Assembly (NCBI GenBank): GCA_964452645.1
Contig: CAYVMO010000010.1
Location: forward strand, 39,429 to 103,428
Length of the DNA: 64,000 nt
Direction: 5' to 3'
Source: CAYXTW01 sp964452645
GTDB lineage: Bacteria; Zixibacteria; MSB-5A5; GN15; PGXB01
The notes under the pieces are model-generated. The model did not search any database and was not told where the DNA came from. It saw only the letters and a list, made by a program, of their open reading frames with translations. How positions within the stretch are numbered: the stretch's first letter is position 1; the number at the start of each line of letters is the position of its first letter. The translations under genes were made by a program, and so were the position numbers. Positions 41,706 through 50,910 of the stretch are shown here, one piece after another.

Positions 41706-44453
41706 TCAGATATTCCCGGCGGTGGCGAGGACGTAGTCTTGAGTGTCGAAGTATTTCCGGGCGATATCAACCACCTGCTCGGCGGTGACGGCCCGGATTT
41801 TCTCGATAAAGGTATCATTATAGTCGTAACCCAAACCGAGATATTCATTGACGCCCATATAATAAGCCTGATTTATCCTGGAGAGATTCGCAGTCAATGA
41901 AGAGCCCCAGATGGAATTAATCGCTTCCTCAAGTTCATCTGTCGAGGGCGGTTCGGTTTTCATCCTTTCAATTTCGGCGAGGATTCCATCCTTTGCCTTT
42001 TCATAATTATCGACGCCGGTTCCCATGCTGCAAATCAGCCACCCGAAATTTTTGTCCAGCACCGCGCCTGAACCGACCGAATAGGCCAATCCGTGTTTTT
42101 CCCTAAGATTCTCCTTGAGACGGTTCGATAGTATTTCCACGGCGACTTTTATCTCCGGAGCATCAGGCGATGAAGCCGAGGGCAAAAGGTTACCAAGATA
42201 AATATAAACCTGGTCTTTTTCCATCGGTGCGTGAGCCATTTCAACACCGGCTATTTTGTTTGGTGCGGCGGCTTCTATCGGTGTGAATCCGGCCGCGGGA
42301 ATTTTGCCCAGATATTCTTTTAGCATCGTCATCACTTTCTCCGGCTCATAATTTGTGCCGACTGTTATAATCATGTTTTCCGGAGAATACATTCTTCGAT
42401 GATGCTCGTGCAAATCATCCAAAGTGATTGAACTAATGGTGCGATAGGTTCCCTCAATAACGCGGCTATAGGCTGTTCCCGCGAACATCTTGGCGTAAAA
42501 TTTATTCCGGGCCATTTTGTACGTCGAGGCGCTTTCTCGTCCCAGAAGCCCGAAGATAGCGGAACGCACTTTTTCGACTTCAGTCGAATCAAAAGCCGGG
42601 TTGGCGATCATATCCGAAAAAAGCTCGATACCTTTTTCGGTGAATTGATCGATGGTCTCGAACTTCATAAATGAAAACTGCCGTGTCGTGTAGCGATCGT
42701 CGTATGGAATCCAGGGATTATCATACAGCGTCACATTGGCCCCGATCGACGATAACTCGCGGGATAATGTTTCGGCGTCACGCGACGTCGTGCCCTTTTC
42801 AGTCATCCGGTTGACGAAGTCGGTAATGCCGTCCAAACCGGGAGGTTCCGTAGCCGATCGATTTTTGCCGATTACATTAAGAGCGAATACACGGCTGTCG
42901 GGATTTGATTTTACGATAACGGTCAGGCCGTTGTCGAAAATCTCCTTAAGATACGATGAATGCCTGGTAGTCTCGGAAGCTATCGCCTCGGTCTTCGGCA
43001 TTTTGAAATTTTTACCGGCATCCGGATTAAATTTCGCGAAAGTTTTATTTTTATAATAATCCAGCACTTCTTCCTCGGTCGGACCGGATGAAATGTATTG
43101 CTCCGTTATCCGTTCACCGGAGGCGGGGTACGCCGCCGTGGCAATGTATGATACATTATCGAAGTATTCCCGGCAGGCGGATTGAACATCGGCGACGGTT
43201 ACGGAATCAATGTGTTCCGGAAGCGTCTTGAAGAAATCCCATCCGGTCACCGCCATCAACGGGGCAATCGTGAATCCGTAATAGTGCAATTTTTCGGACA
43301 TATATATTTCCTGGCAGCGGCGGCTGACCTTATATCCATTGAGAAGTTCCTCCGAGGGGAGATTTTTCGATAATGATTCGAGAACGCCGTCGGTAACGGA
43401 GATGATGGAGTCAATCATTTCGGTTTTATCGCTAATTATTTCGATATTCAACCTCGAGAATTCCTCCTTGGTGTCCAGATATACCGAGACCGATGTTGCC
43501 AGCGGCGAACTTCCTGCTATCAAAGCCTTTGTCAGAGGCGAGTTTTCTTTGTCACCCAGATAATCTTCGATGAGCGTAAAGGCATAGTAATCCGCATTTT
43601 TGAATTGCGGCGCTTCAATGGAATAATCGATATATGTTGATTGCGTGTTGGCGGTCGTTTTGTAAACCTCTTTTTCTTCAAGCGGTGTGTACTTAATTTC
43701 CGGAGGTGGCGGTAACTCCACACGGGGGAATTTCCCGAATATAGATTTGACCGTTTCGGCCATTTGATCCGATTCAAAATCACCAATCATCAGGATGGTC
43801 ATATTGTTGGGTGCATAAAAGCGTTTGTAGTAATCGATAATGGCTTCCCGGGGAATATTGGCGATAATCGGTTCAAAACCGATAACCGGTCTGGTGTAGG
43901 GCGTCCCGGCCATGGCCTTCTCATCAAAGAACGCTTCCGCCGCCGAACCCTCGCGGTCATCGCCCTGCTTTATTTCCTCAATTACGATTTTACGTTCTTT
44001 GGCAAAACGCTCCGCCGGGAATACGGAATAAAACAGCATGTCCGCCTGGGTCGCCAGTCCATAGTCAATATAATCTCTGGGCATCAGAACCAGATAGGCG
44101 GTGAAATCTTTATTGGTGAAAGCATTGATATATCCGCCCAATCGTTCGACCCCGCCCTCGATTTCTTCCTGCGTCTGAGTGGCCGTCCCGTCAAAAAGCA
44201 GGTGCTCCAGAAAATGGGTGACACCATTATTAAACCGGTTTTCATATTTGCTGCCGGCCTTGACAAAAATCAAACTGGTGGCCATCGGCGAAGCATGATT
44301 CTCTTTCAGTATTACCTGCAGCCCGTTATCAAGCGTTATTCTTTTTATAGCGTTTTTACCGGATATTGTCTTATTTGACGAACAGCCGATCGCCAGTAAT
44401 AATAGGCCAACCAGGCCGATCTTCATTATTATCTTGGTCGATTTAACAAACAT
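41706..44453 (-). CDS. M16-family zinc metalloprotease (fused halves), lipoprotein
   Basis: The 915-residue protein has a lipoprotein-type N-terminus ('LVGLLLLAIGC'). The inverted zinc motif 'HFLEH' is at residues 80-84, with the distal Glu in 'EEIEGGVERLGG'. A second, catalytically silent M16 half follows after about residue 480 ('GLTVIVKSNPDSRVFALNVI'). The clamshell fold digests peptides up to about 70 residues long. As a lipoprotein it probably acts in the periplasm, complementing other peptidases here. SD AAGGAT precedes ATG 44453; ATG 44426 is an alternative. Confidence 0.94.
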   Translation of the reverse strand: MFVKSTKIIMKIGLVGLLLLAIGCSSNKTISGKNAIKRITLDNGLQVILKENHASPMATSLIFVKAGSKYENRFNNGVTHFLEHLLFDGTATQTQEEIEGGVERLGGYINAFTNKDFTAYLVLMPRDYIDYGLATQADMLFYSVFPAERFAKERKIVIEEIKQGDDREGSAAEAFFDEKAMAGTPYTRPVIGFEPIIANIPREAIIDYYKRFYAPNNMTILMIGDFESDQMAETVKSIFGKFPRVELPPPPEIKYTPLEEKEVYKTTANTQSTYIDYSIEAPQFKNADYYAFTLIEDYLGDKENSPLTKALIAGSSPLATSVSVYLDTKEEFSRLNIEIISDKTEMIDSIISVTDGVLESLSKNLPSEELLNGYKVSRRCQEIYMSEKLHYYGFTIAPLMAVTGWDFFKTLPEHIDSVTVADVQSACREYFDNVSYIATAAYPASGERITEQYISSGPTEEEVLDYYKNKTFAKFNPDAGKNFKMPKTEAIASETTRHSSYLKEIFDNGLTVIVKSNPDSRVFALNVIGKNRSATEPPGLDGITDFVNRMTEKGTTSRDAETLSRELSSIGANVTLYDNPWIPYDDRYTTRQFSFMKFETIDQFTEKGIELFSDMIANPAFDSTEVEKVRSAIFGLLGRESASTYKMARNKFYAKMFAGTAYSRVIEGTYRTISSITLDDLHEHHRRMYSPENMIITVGTNYEPEKVMTMLKEYLGKIPAAGFTPIEAAAPNKIAGVEMAHAPMEKDQVYIYLGNLLPSASSPDAPEIKVAVEILSNRLKENLREKHGLAYSVGSGAVLDKNFGWLICSMGTGVDNYEKAKDGILAEIERMKTEPPSTDELEEAINSIWGSSLTANLSRINQAYYMGVNEYLGLGYDYNDTFIEKIRAVTAEQVVDIARKYFDTQDYVLATAGNI

Positions 44454-44649
44454 CTTATTCCATCCTTATCAAAAAAGTTTGCTGTTTAAAAAAAGTACAA
44501 ATTTACTAATTATACGAATTCCGATTCGTATTCATAACTTTAATCAAATTAATATGTTAAGCTATTTATAACGGTCGGACTTGTCAAGAATAAAGAGGAA
44601 ATTTACATTGACATTCAACCGAATTTAAATATATTGCAGAGAATTTTTT

Positions 44650-45084
44650 ATGGACTATATGAGAAAAAGACTGATCAATACACTGGCTCGCAGCGCCGTT
44701 ATTGCGACCGGATTGATATCTCTGATTTTTGTCGGTTCGGTTTCTATCGGTATCGCCGTATCCAAGACTGAATTTGATACTGATTCTCAAACGACAAAAA
44801 CCGGTCATTGCTATATTTCGACTTTTAAGCTGCCGGATGATGACGGCTCGATGAAAAAAAACGAATCATCGGAATCCGAGAAATCAGTATTTTTTATAAT
44901 CCAGGCGGTTGTCAGCGCCCAGAACTTCGATAATATCCGCCCCGACCTGAAAATAATTGAATCGCGGACATATCAGGATTTTGACCCTGAGCCGGTTCAT
45001 ATTTTGACGACGGCGGCCTCGATATCTTCGAAAAAAGCGATCGAGTTTACTTTGATGGGGGCTAAACCGTCCGGGACAAGCTAA
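44650..45084 (+). CDS. Exported protein of unknown function upstream of secDF
   Basis: The 144-residue product has one N-terminal hydrophobic segment ('AVIATGLISLIFVGSVSIGI') and a polar, mostly beta body with 'EKSVFFIIQAVVSAQN'. It is not YajC despite preceding secD. It resembles no family I can name. It lies 86 bases before secD and could belong to the same transcript. Confidence 0.6.
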   Translation: MDYMRKRLINTLARSAVIATGLISLIFVGSVSIGIAVSKTEFDTDSQTTKTGHCYISTFKLPDDDGSMKKNESSESEKSVFFIIQAVVSAQNFDNIRPDLKIIESRTYQDFDPEPVHILTTAASISSKKAIEFTLMGAKPSGTS

Positions 45085-45170
45085 CGGCGCCGTTTATACA
45101 TCCGATCGTATTCTGAATTCTGTAAACATTTTTAATTTGTTTTATAATTTTAGCGACAAAGGATAAATTT

Positions 45171-46880
45171 ATGAAAAATCAAACCTGGCGACTGATTATT
45201 ACCGGTTTTCTAATCATCCTCGGTTTTGTCGGTTTTTGGAATACTCTTAAGCTCTGGACTATGACGGCGAAAGAAAAGGCCAAAATGGAGGAGCGTCAAC
45301 CGGGGTCCGTTCTTCAGTTGGAACAGAAGGCAATGCGCCTGGGACTTGATCTCAAGGGTGGTATTCATGTTGTTCTTCGGGTCAAGAAAGAAGAAATCGA
45401 AAAATCGGCGCAGGCCGATGCTGTCGATCGCGCTATCCAGGTAATTCGTAACCGTATTGATTTTACCGGGGTTACCGAGCCGGTCATCCAGAAACAGGGT
45501 GATGACCGGATTATTGTCGATCTTCCCGGTTATACTAACGCCGAACGGGCGGAAGATATTATAGGTCAGACGGCGCAATTGGAATTCAAATTGCTCGAAT
45601 CGTATGATAACGCTCAGATGATTCTGGCGAAAATCGATTCGATCGTGGTGAAAATCCGCAAAGAGGGGGAGGGCGTCGATTCGCTGGCCGGAGATACGAC
45701 TAAGTCCGAATCGGAATCGGCCGAGGCTCCGGCCGAAGACAGTGCCGGGAACGATATCCTTTCTGATCTTCTGGGTGAAGATACAGGCGAGGTGGTCGAT
45801 GAGACATCTTTCGACAGTGAAGAAAACCCGTTTACTCAATATATGGAGCAGTTTTTATATAATCCGAAATCGGGTATTAAGTGGCCCGGTTATGTTGTTG
45901 CTGCCAAGGATAGGAAAACGCTCGAAAAGTGGCTGGCTCGCCCGGAAGTCCAGAGTGTAATTCCGGAAGACGTCCAGTTTGCCTGGTCGACCCGTTCGGA
46001 CGTCAGGTCGGCCCAGAATGTATATATACTATATATCTTGAAAAGAAAAGTCCAGTTTCTTGGCAAGTATCTTGAACGAATCAAAGTCGGCCGGGGCCAG
46101 TTTCAGGAGCCGACGGTCGATTTTCGTTTAACCGGCAAGCCGATGGCGACTTTTGCCAGGCTGACCGGCGCCAATATCGATAAACCGCTGGCGATTGTCA
46201 TCGACGGAAAAGTCGAGTCGGCGCCGATGATAAACTCCAAAATCCGCGGGCCGGGAACTATCACAATGGGCAGCGGCGCCACGATTGAGGATGCCAAGGA
46301 TCTTGAAATCGTTCTTAAAGCGGGTGCGCTTCCGGCACCGGTAGAAATAATCGAGAAAAACGTTATCGGGCCGACACTCGGGTCTGATTCGATCCGGAAA
46401 GGACTCATCTCGGCGGTCGTGGGTCTGCTGCTGGCCCTTACTTTAATAGGTGTTTATTATAAAATTTCCGGTTTGATTGCCGACATCGCAGTCATTTTTA
46501 ATATCTTTTTCCTTCTGGCAGTTATGGCCGGCCTCGGGGCTACCCTGACCATGCCCGGCATTGCCGGAATTATCCTGACCATCGGTATCTCCCTTGACGC
46601 CAATATCCTGATTTTTGAAAGAATCCGCGAGGAATTGCGGACCGGTAAAACCGTGCGGGCATCGATCGACGCCGGCTACAACCGGGCGTTGCTGACGATT
46701 GTCGACAGCCACGTCACGACATTAATCACCGCCGGCGCCCTGTTTGTTTTCGGTTCCGGGCCGATCAAAGGATTTGCCGTCTCGCTTTTCTGGGGTGTTA
46801 CTATTTCGCTTTATACCGCGGTCGTTATCACCAAAACTGTTTTTGACATACGCAAAGGATATAAATCGTTAAGCATCTAA
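45171..46880 (+). CDS. secD: Protein translocase subunit SecD
   Basis: The 569-residue RND-type membrane protein has the first helix at about 8-27. The P1 periplasmic domain starts 'LGLDLKGGIHVVLRV', and later come 'GKPMATFARLTGANIDKPLA' and the helical bundle with 'VVGLLLALTLIGVYYKISGL' and 'GIILTIGISLDANILIFERI' (conserved D and R). With SecF it uses the proton or sodium gradient to pull exported proteins from SecYEG. An acidic, Ser/Glu-rich insertion (about residues 160-220) makes P1 longer than in short homologues. SecF follows after 12 bases. Confidence 0.97.
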   Translation: MKNQTWRLIITGFLIILGFVGFWNTLKLWTMTAKEKAKMEERQPGSVLQLEQKAMRLGLDLKGGIHVVLRVKKEEIEKSAQADAVDRAIQVIRNRIDFTGVTEPVIQKQGDDRIIVDLPGYTNAERAEDIIGQTAQLEFKLLESYDNAQMILAKIDSIVVKIRKEGEGVDSLAGDTTKSESESAEAPAEDSAGNDILSDLLGEDTGEVVDETSFDSEENPFTQYMEQFLYNPKSGIKWPGYVVAAKDRKTLEKWLARPEVQSVIPEDVQFAWSTRSDVRSAQNVYILYILKRKVQFLGKYLERIKVGRGQFQEPTVDFRLTGKPMATFARLTGANIDKPLAIVIDGKVESAPMINSKIRGPGTITMGSGATIEDAKDLEIVLKAGALPAPVEIIEKNVIGPTLGSDSIRKGLISAVVGLLLALTLIGVYYKISGLIADIAVIFNIFFLLAVMAGLGATLTMPGIAGIILTIGISLDANILIFERIREELRTGKTVRASIDAGYNRALLTIVDSHVTTLITAGALFVFGSGPIKGFAVSLFWGVTISLYTAVVITKTVFDIRKGYKSLSI

Positions 46881-46892
46881 AGGAGATAATTC

Positions 46893-47816
46893 ATGTTAAG
46901 GATAATAAAAGAGACAAATATCAACTTTATCGGGCATCGGAGAAAGGCATTTTTAGTGTCCGGCCTTCTGATTTTGCTCGGTCTGTTCGCTTTTGCCATG
47001 GTTATGCTCAATAAGGCGAATATGGGAATCGACTTTGCCGGGGGGACGATGCTTCAGGGGAATTTCGAAAATCCAATCAACGTTGCCGACCTGCGTAATG
47101 CGGTTACCGGCGGCGGTTTTCCGGAGGCATCGATACAGAAATTGGAGCGCCATAATGTCCCCAATTCGTATATGATTCGTGTCAAGGAGACAATGGCGGG
47201 AAATGAAAAGGCGGTCATTAAACTGAGGGATATTATATCCGGGGCATTTCCCGGAAATACTTTTAACGAAGATTCGGAGCATACGATCGGCCCGGCCGTG
47301 GGTGAATCTTTGAAGAAAAGCGCTCGTTGGGCGATATTGATTTCCGTGCTCGGTATGATTATATATATCGGTTTGCGTTTCGATTTCCGCTCCGGCGTGG
47401 CTGCAACAGTCGCGACGTTTCATGATGTTCTCGCTGTCCTCGGAATATTCTTCCTGTTAAACAAGGAGATTACACTTCTTATCGTTACCGCACTTCTGAC
47501 GCTGGCCGGATATTCGCTGACCGACACGGTCGTGGTGTATGACAGAATCCGCGAGAATCTGAAAAAAGCGCGCAAAAAAGCAGAGTTTGTCGGAACAGTC
47601 AACCGATCGATAAATGAGGTTTTATCGCGGACGATTATGACCTCGCTTTCTACTCTGGTTGTGGTGGTAGCTTTGTACCTTTTCGGCGGAGAAGTACTGC
47701 ATGATTTCTCTCTGGCGCTTCTTATCGGTATTATTGTCGGCACCTATTCTTCAGTGTTCGTTGCCAGCCCGATTGTTGTGGAGTGGGAAGCTAAATCCCC
47801 GAAACGTTTTAAATAA
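46893..47816 (+). CDS. secF: Protein translocase subunit SecF
   Basis: The 307-residue partner of SecD has six membrane helices. Key segments are 'GIDFAGGTMLQGNF', 'AATVATFHDVLAVLGIFFL' and 'GYSLTDTVVVYDRIRENL' with the conserved Asp/Arg. AAAGGAG precedes the ATG. A terminator follows at 47828. Confidence 0.97.
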   Translation: MLRIIKETNINFIGHRRKAFLVSGLLILLGLFAFAMVMLNKANMGIDFAGGTMLQGNFENPINVADLRNAVTGGGFPEASIQKLERHNVPNSYMIRVKETMAGNEKAVIKLRDIISGAFPGNTFNEDSEHTIGPAVGESLKKSARWAILISVLGMIIYIGLRFDFRSGVAATVATFHDVLAVLGIFFLLNKEITLLIVTALLTLAGYSLTDTVVVYDRIRENLKKARKKAEFVGTVNRSINEVLSRTIMTSLSTLVVVVALYLFGGEVLHDFSLALLIGIIVGTYSSVFVASPIVVEWEAKSPKRFK

Positions 47817-47827
47817 TTGATTTTTGC

Positions 47828-47863
47828 AGAAAAGCCGTTCCCATAGAGCGGCTTTTCTTTTGA
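47828..47863 (+). terminator. Intrinsic terminator of secDF
   Basis: AGAAAAGCCG (47828-47837) pairs with CGGCTTTTCT (47849-47858), followed by TT and T-rich sequence. It lies 11 bases after the secF stop. Confidence 0.85.
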
Positions 47864-47876
47864 GAAATAGCCGGCT

Positions 47877-48527
47877 ATGAAACAGGATGAAATAGAGATA
47901 AAGCTCAATCTGTCAAACGAAGCAAATTATAGAAATATCATAAATTATTTAACGCCGGAAATCTCCCCGGTAAAACAAGAGAATTATTTTTTCGACACCG
48001 AAAAGCGTGCTTTATCCAATGCCGGCTGGGCGCTGCGGATTAGAAAAGAGGCGGGCAAATCGACCATCACCGCCAAAGGGCCTCGAAAAACTGAGAACGG
48101 CGGCCTGACAATCAGAGCGGAGATTGAAGAAAATATCGATGTAAATCAGGCCGGGAAGTTTATCGCGAAAGGGATAAATCTTGCCGCTTTGCCGCCATCA
48201 ATCGCGAAAATCATAACAGACATATGCCCGGACAAAAACCTTGAGAGGATATTGTCTTTTATCAACCACAGGACTATAGCCCGGCATGAAATTGATGGAA
48301 TTGCCGTTGAGATAGCTATCGACCGAACCGAATATTCCAATGATTCCGTCGATTTCGAATTTGAGGCGGAACTTTCGGAAAAATCGAAGTATAAGTCAGT
48401 AATGGCAATAATTGACGGCATTTTCGAGCAGGTCGGCGTACCGCTTGTGTTTCAGAACGAAAGCAAATATGCGCGGGCATTGAAGAAGGCCGATTTGGAT
48501 TCGGCAGAGCAGAAAAAAAGAGATTGA
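47877..48527 (+). CDS. CYTH-domain triphosphate phosphohydrolase/cyclase-like protein
   Basis: The 216-residue protein opens with the CYTH motif ExExK ('DEIEIKL'). The triphosphate tunnel continues with charged beta strands 'WALRIRKEAGKSTITAKGPR', 'IRAEIEE' and 'VEIAIDRTEYS', ending in 'ESKYARALKK'. CYTH members include class IV adenylate cyclases, thiamine triphosphatases and inorganic tripolyphosphatases; the sequence does not decide which. It sits just behind the secDF terminator. Confidence 0.88.
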   Translation: MKQDEIEIKLNLSNEANYRNIINYLTPEISPVKQENYFFDTEKRALSNAGWALRIRKEAGKSTITAKGPRKTENGGLTIRAEIEENIDVNQAGKFIAKGINLAALPPSIAKIITDICPDKNLERILSFINHRTIARHEIDGIAVEIAIDRTEYSNDSVDFEFEAELSEKSKYKSVMAIIDGIFEQVGVPLVFQNESKYARALKKADLDSAEQKKRD

Positions 48528-48593
48528 ATTGACAGCGAAGATATAATATTCTTTCCAGCCGAAAGATACCCCGTTTGATAAGGAGTAAGTGAT

Positions 48594-49469
48594 ATGAAAA
48601 AGGTCGTTATCGGACTGTTTTTTGTTATTATAATGTTTTCCGATCTATTTGGGCAGGAGGAAAAACCGAAGTCAAATATTTTTCCGTTTTCCGAAAATTA
48701 TGATTCAAATAATACGCTGATTATGGCAATCGGGGAACCTTCCGGATATAAGCGATCTACCAACATCGGGATGAGCGTATTTATGGCCTGGATTACGAAT
48801 CTTCCGATGAGGCCCAAAGGATCGCCGGTTACGAAGTGGAATGGGCAGGTTATGATGGGTGCCGATTCGGTAAACGGTGTTATCGACCTTGGAGTGGGAA
48901 CGATAAATCAAAAGGACGCCGACATTCCGTTACAGCTCGTCCTCGAATATCTTAAGGCCAGAGACGCATTGTATGATTCTCCGATTATCGTGGGAAACGG
49001 CGATACCGTCACATATAATAAGTGGCTTAACGGCAAGTATCTTAAAGACCCCAGGATGAATCTTATTTATGAAAAGGGTGAAAAAAAGGAAAATACTCTC
49101 AAGGAATTTTACCGTTTTCTGGAATTTGTCATGGTCATGAACGAAAATAAGACCCTTATTAAAAATCTCGAATCGGTAAAAGAAGACGGAATTATGCCTG
49201 GCGATTTGTATATTCAGTTTAATAAAGATGACGCCGATTCATCGGGTCATTGCTCCATAATTTTTGACGTCGCTGCTAATGAAAAAGGCGAGAAGGTATA
49301 TCTGGCCGGATGGGGCGGAACTCCGCCTCACGCCCTTTATGTCGCCCGGCCACTGCCGATAAGCTATCGCCGGTGGTTTACCATGGAGGAGTTAAAAGAG
49401 CGCCTGGCCGAATATGGCGAGGGGGAATTTTATCGATTTGCCAAATTGGGCTTGCTCGATAAAAAATAA
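48594..49469 (+). CDS. Secreted DUF4846-like protein
   Basis: The 291-residue protein has a signal peptide ('VVIGLFFVIIMFSDLFGQEE'). Its layout matches DUF4846: 'VIDLGVGTINQKDADIPLQLVLEYLKARDAL' in shape (DxPLQ-xxxxxxLKA), 'YNKWLNGKYLK', 'PGDLYIQ' and 'GHCSIIFDVAANEKGEKVYL' (the SPGH-like segment). The family's function is unknown; a peptidase- or amidase-like cell-wall role is speculation. SD AAGGAG sits 9 bases before the ATG. Confidence 0.65.
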   Translation: MKKVVIGLFFVIIMFSDLFGQEEKPKSNIFPFSENYDSNNTLIMAIGEPSGYKRSTNIGMSVFMAWITNLPMRPKGSPVTKWNGQVMMGADSVNGVIDLGVGTINQKDADIPLQLVLEYLKARDALYDSPIIVGNGDTVTYNKWLNGKYLKDPRMNLIYEKGEKKENTLKEFYRFLEFVMVMNENKTLIKNLESVKEDGIMPGDLYIQFNKDDADSSGHCSIIFDVAANEKGEKVYLAGWGGTPPHALYVARPLPISYRRWFTMEELKERLAEYGEGEFYRFAKLGLLDKK

Positions 49470-49509
49470 GCCTTGAAAGCATAATTCGATTCATTATCTT
49501 TCGAATCTG

Positions 49510-50808
49510 ATGTCCGACGCAGGCAAAAAATCAGATTTAAAAAGGGAATCCGGATTTAACCGAAATCCCTGTTATGGCAGGAGTGTAATCGTTCTGCTAA
49601 TCCTGTCGGCATGGTTTCTGTTATTAGTTTCGAATTTATCGGCCCGAACACTGCAGGTCGAGCGCGGCTCTAATCTGCAGGCGTCGATCGATTACGCAGC
49701 CGACGGTGACACTTTAATAATCGGGGCCAAGACATTTTATGCCGTCCCGGTCGATTTTGTCGATTCACTCTGCGGTAATTGCACCGAGCATAAAACGCAT
49801 GCTCAAGCCAGTTACGGATTTGTTGTCAAAAATAAATCTCTTTATATGATCGGCTCTGATAAAAAAAAGTCGGTGCTCGAAAGCGGCGCCGGATACGGGC
49901 TTTTTTTCGTTAATTCTTCCAATTCCTACCTGGAGAATTTGACTATCACCGGTGGAAGACGAGATCCGGACGGGCGGGCGACCGATGCTGCGGTTGTCGT
50001 TCGTAATTCAAAGGTGCATATGCGTGACCTTAACATTATTGACAATAATCACCGGGTCGATTCGATTGCTATCGGTATCGGCGGGATTATCGGTCGTGAA
50101 GGAGCCGAGATTATTGTCGAGGATTGTACTATTGCCAATAATAGCTGGGATGGCGTCGCCTTATATCGTGGGGCCTGGGCGATTATCACCGACTGTCTAA
50201 TCAATGACGGCCGCGGCGTCGGAATCGGTGTCACCTGGGATGCCACCTGCCTTGCCTACCGTAACATCATCAGCGGCTATTGGAAAGGAATCGGTGCCTT
50301 TGGTACATCCTGGGTCGTGGCGCATAATAACTGCGTGATGGAAAATATAGGCTGGGGAATTATTGCAACCGGCAAATCGTATATGGATGCGGCCAATAAT
50401 GTCGTCAATCATAACGGCAACTGCGGTTTCGCCACCTGGTCGACCGATTGTCGGGGAAGGATAATCAATAATATTATCACGAATAACGGCTGGCGAAAGG
50501 AATGGATCTGCCCGTGTGTCGGCATCTGGAATCAGGGTGATTGGGCCAAGTGGGAATTTGCTTATAATATTGTCTGGAACAACAAAGATGGGAATTACAG
50601 GGAAATTTGGGATCAAACCGGTATCAATGGCAATCTTTCGGTTGATCCCCTATTCGTGGGCGAACTGATATTTATCCTTCGGCCCGGATCACCGGCTATT
50701 GACCATGGCCATCCGGAAATTTCCGACACTGACGGCAGTCGCAGCGATATCGGTCTATTGGGCGGTCCCCAGGCCAAACAGACAGCCGCGTTTCGCGGGC
50801 AGAAATAA
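49510..50808 (+). CDS. Secreted right-handed beta-helix protein
   Basis: The 432-residue protein has a signal peptide after a 25-residue polar start ('SVIVLLILSAWFLLLVSN'). NosD/pectate-lyase-like beta-helix turns follow: 'NLQASIDYAADGDTLIIGAK', 'FVVKNKSLYMIGSDK', 'IIVEDCTIANNSWDGVALYR', 'AANNVVNHNGNCGFATW' and 'RIINNIITNNGWRKEWI'. Such folds bind or cleave polysaccharide. No catalytic residues can be assigned. No SD seen before ATG 49510. Confidence 0.85.
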   Translation: MSDAGKKSDLKRESGFNRNPCYGRSVIVLLILSAWFLLLVSNLSARTLQVERGSNLQASIDYAADGDTLIIGAKTFYAVPVDFVDSLCGNCTEHKTHAQASYGFVVKNKSLYMIGSDKKKSVLESGAGYGLFFVNSSNSYLENLTITGGRRDPDGRATDAAVVVRNSKVHMRDLNIIDNNHRVDSIAIGIGGIIGREGAEIIVEDCTIANNSWDGVALYRGAWAIITDCLINDGRGVGIGVTWDATCLAYRNIISGYWKGIGAFGTSWVVAHNNCVMENIGWGIIATGKSYMDAANNVVNHNGNCGFATWSTDCRGRIINNIITNNGWRKEWICPCVGIWNQGDWAKWEFAYNIVWNNKDGNYREIWDQTGINGNLSVDPLFVGELIFILRPGSPAIDHGHPEISDTDGSRSDIGLLGGPQAKQTAAFRGQK

Positions 50809-50861
50809 TCTAATTGATTTATTTCCCGATTTCTCGAGGTTCTCTATATGAATCTGCCGGT

Positions 50862-50890
50862 AAAAAAGGGGGCGGCGTGATACCGTCCCC
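50862..50890 (-). terminator. Intrinsic terminator of the C25-like protease gene
   Basis: GGGGGCGG (50868-50875) pairs with CCGTCCCC (50883-50890); a run of T residues follows on the minus strand. Confidence 0.85.
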
Positions 50891-50910
50891 GATAGATGAA
50901 CATCCTGATT

